From Falsigemmobacter intermedius (GTDB lineage: Bacteria; Pseudomonadota; Alphaproteobacteria; Rhodobacterales; Rhodobacteraceae): DNA of 64,000 bases. How positions within the stretch are numbered: position 1 is the first letter of the stretch; every line of letters begins with the position of its first letter. The notes below the pieces were generated by a model, which was not told the origin of the DNA, did not search any database, and saw only the letters and a program-made list of their open reading frames with translations. Where the stretch lies: the NCBI RefSeq assembly GCF_004054105.1, contig NZ_SBLC01000004.1:556-64555 (forward strand). The letters are read 5' to 3'. A program made the translations under genes and the position numbers. Shown here in pieces: positions 62,706 through 64,000 of this stretch.

Positions 62706-63422
62706 CTACCCATAGCTTCGCACCAGCGCCGAGGCGACCAGTGTCCAGCCATCCGCCACCACAAAGAAGGCCAGTTTGAACGGCAAAGCGACAATCGCGG
62801 GCGGCACCATCATCATCCCCATCGACATGAGGATAGCGGCCACCACCAGGTCAATGATGAGAAAGGGCAAAAATAAGATAAATCCGATTTGAAAGGCCCG
62901 CGTAATCTCGCTCAGCAGGAAGGAAGGGATCAGCAAAGACAGATCCGCATCAGCGGGGTCACTCACCACAGGCAGGCCGGGGCGCAGCGCCTCAAGCGCG
63001 GAAAAGGTCTCGGGGTTCAGGCGCGCCGCCATGAAATGGCGAAACGGTGTCGCGGCCCTTGGGAAGGCGTCCTCGAGGGGCATGTGCCCTGCCGCAAAAG
63101 GGGCTCCCCCGGCCTCCCAGGCTGTCGTGAGCACAGGATCCATCACATACCAGCTGAGGAAGAGCGCCAGGGTCACAATCAGCATATTCGGCGGCGCGGC
63201 CTGCAACCCGAGCGCCTGCCGCAAAATCGACAACACTGTGACAATAAAGGGAAAACAGGTGACCATCACCGCAAGTCCGGGTACCAGGCTGAGCAGCGTC
63301 ACCAGCACCAGCAGGTGCAAAATCCGCCCGCTCGCGCTGCCCCCCTCTCCCAGAGAGAGGGTCAGATCCTGCGCAGCCGCGGGCCCCGCGAGAACCGCGA
63401 GGAGAATAGCAAGCCGGATCAC
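62706..63422 (-). CDS. fliP: Flagellar export gate protein FliP
   Basis: A 238-residue inner-membrane component of the flagellar type III export gate. Signal-like N-terminus, then LLSLVPGLAVMVTCFPFIVTVLSILRQALGLQAAPPNMLIVTLALFLSWYVMDPVL and the C-terminal FLLSEITRAFQIGFILFLPFLIIDLVVAAILMSMGMMMVPP, the FliP signatures. The GTG start overlaps the fliN stop (GTGA). Confidence 0.95.
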   Translation of the reverse strand: MIRLAILLAVLAGPAAAQDLTLSLGEGGSASGRILHLLVLVTLLSLVPGLAVMVTCFPFIVTVLSILRQALGLQAAPPNMLIVTLALFLSWYVMDPVLTTAWEAGGAPFAAGHMPLEDAFPRAATPFRHFMAARLNPETFSALEALRPGLPVVSDPADADLSLLIPSFLLSEITRAFQIGFILFLPFLIIDLVVAAILMSMGMMMVPPAIVALPFKLAFFVVADGWTLVASALVRSYG

Positions 63423-63694
63423 AGCCCCTCCTGCCCGCCGGTCACCTCGGTCAGTCGCACGGCAAGCGTGCCAGGGGGCTCTCCGGGCTGTTCCTGCAAT
63501 TCGCCGCGCGCGATCAGCCGCCCGCCCACATAAAGTTCGACCGGATCCTCAACCCGACGGTCGAGCACCAGCACCGCATCCGGGCCAAGTCGCAGCAGGT
63601 CTTTCACCCGGGCCCGGGCTTTTCCGACACAGACCGTGATTTCGATCGGCAGACTTGCGAAGGGGTTTTGAGGCGTCATTCTCGGGTCATCCAT
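63419..63694 (-). CDS. fliN: Flagellar motor switch protein FliN
   Basis: 91 residues from MDDPRMTPQNPFASLPIEITVCVG at 63694. The SpoA/FliN domain (PIEITVCVGKARARVKDLLRLGPDAVLVLDRRVEDPVELYVGG...) forms the cytoplasmic C-ring. It is shorter than enteric FliN but typical of this group. It overlaps fliP downstream and the FliH-like gene upstream by 8 bp. Confidence 0.88.
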   Translation of the reverse strand: MDDPRMTPQNPFASLPIEITVCVGKARARVKDLLRLGPDAVLVLDRRVEDPVELYVGGRLIARGELQEQPGEPPGTLAVRLTEVTGGQEGL

Positions 63695-64000
63695 GTCGGC
63701 GCTCCTGCTCAGCCAGTGTGAAGAATTCTTCAATGCAGCGTGTGACTTCTGCCAGCGCTGCCGCAGTATCGATGCGCTGTTCGCCCGCGGCCGACCGCAG
63801 CCAGACCTCGCCTGGCGGGGTGCCCGGATCCTCCTGCAGGGAAAGACCCTCAACCGCGGCGCTCAGATCCTGCAGAATGCCCCCGTCTTCCGGATTGCAG
63901 ATGAGGCTGACCCCATCGGTGATCCCCTCTGCCACCCAGGGGGCGAGAGCCTCTGTCACAAGACCGGGGAGGGCCCCGCGGGCAACCTGGGGAAGGCAGC
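63687..64000 (-). CDS. FliH/FlbE-like flagellar assembly protein (5' end outside the window)
   Basis: The C-terminal 104 residues are visible. The frame runs to the window edge (LPQVARGALPGLVTEALAPW...). The EVWLRSAAGEQRIDTAAALAEVTRCIEEFF helix and the preceding Glu/Asp-rich region suit the FliH/FlbE regulator of the export ATPase. The position before fliN and fliP supports this. Assignment is from context and a partial sequence. Confidence 0.65.
   Translation of the reverse strand, partial: CLPQVARGALPGLVTEALAPWVAEGITDGVSLICNPEDGGILQDLSAAVEGLSLQEDPGTPPGEVWLRSAAGEQRIDTAAALAEVTRCIEEFFTLAEQERRHG

Overview
The window is GC-rich chromosomal DNA of an alphaproteobacterium, almost certainly a member of the Rhodobacteraceae (Rhodobacter/Paracoccus-like). 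The evidence is a set of ethylmalonyl-CoA pathway genes closely resembling those of Rhodobacter sphaeroides (ccr, ecm, epimerase, mcl1), a BioR-type biotin regulator with its TTATCTATAA boxes, TRAP transporters, and dense short-gap operons with ATGA/GTGA overlaps. I see no tRNA, rRNA, insertion sequence, prophage or CRISPR array. The sequence reads as a stable core chromosome with a few accessory patches.

Layout. 1-3.6 kb: the str operon on the minus strand (rpsL, rpsG, fusA, start of tuf) behind a good sigma70 promoter. 4.2-13.8 kb: a ten-gene minus-strand operon (TRAP DctQ/DctM/DctP, hotdog protein, class III CoA-transferase, acyl-CoA dehydrogenase, alpha-methylacyl-CoA racemase, MaoC hydratase, CitE-type lyase, MFS transporter), divergent from an IclR regulator. 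It looks like a self-contained catabolic pathway for a methyl-branched C5 dicarboxylate (methylsuccinate/itaconate/mesaconate type). 14.9-20.3 kb: outer-membrane protein, HNH nuclease, a repair/esterase/acetyltransferase operon, an M48 lipoprotein and a receiver protein. 20.5-23.5 kb: epimerase and mcl1 of the ethylmalonyl-CoA pathway with small membrane and nitroreductase genes. 23.6-29 kb: dipeptide epimerase plus D-amino-acid transaminase, DUF1244, formylglutamate amidohydrolase, pyruvate kinase, rpmI-rplT.

29.2-34.9 kb: methionine sulfoxide reductase, UbiK-like protein, lgt-midA-pgeF, Lrp, trxB, an orphan RES-domain protein. 35-40 kb: ecm and ccr around a PlsB-like acyltransferase. 40-47.6 kb: P1 peptidase, alpha/beta hydrolase, succinate-semialdehyde-type dehydrogenase, periplasmic basic protein, NYN protein, ybaK, purL. 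48-52.5 kb: LysR regulator divergent from a fused indolepyruvate:ferredoxin oxidoreductase. 52.5-54.1 kb: a lower-GC patch with a degenerate sugar transferase and a small membrane protein. 54.1-58.7 kb: MacAB-type efflux pair, bioR and bioY. 58.9-62.5 kb: a LuxR/LuxI quorum-sensing locus with a small membrane protein and an MFS exporter. 62.7-64 kb: flagellar genes fliP, fliN and a partial fliH.

Functionally, two carbon themes meet. Ccr, Ecm, epimerase and Mcl1 form part of the ethylmalonyl-CoA pathway that replaces the glyoxylate shunt. The 4.2-13.8 kb operon would feed C5 CoA-esters of the same chemical family (methylsuccinyl-, mesaconyl-, citramalyl-CoA) into acetyl-CoA plus pyruvate. All assignments come from reading the sequence. 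No database search was run.
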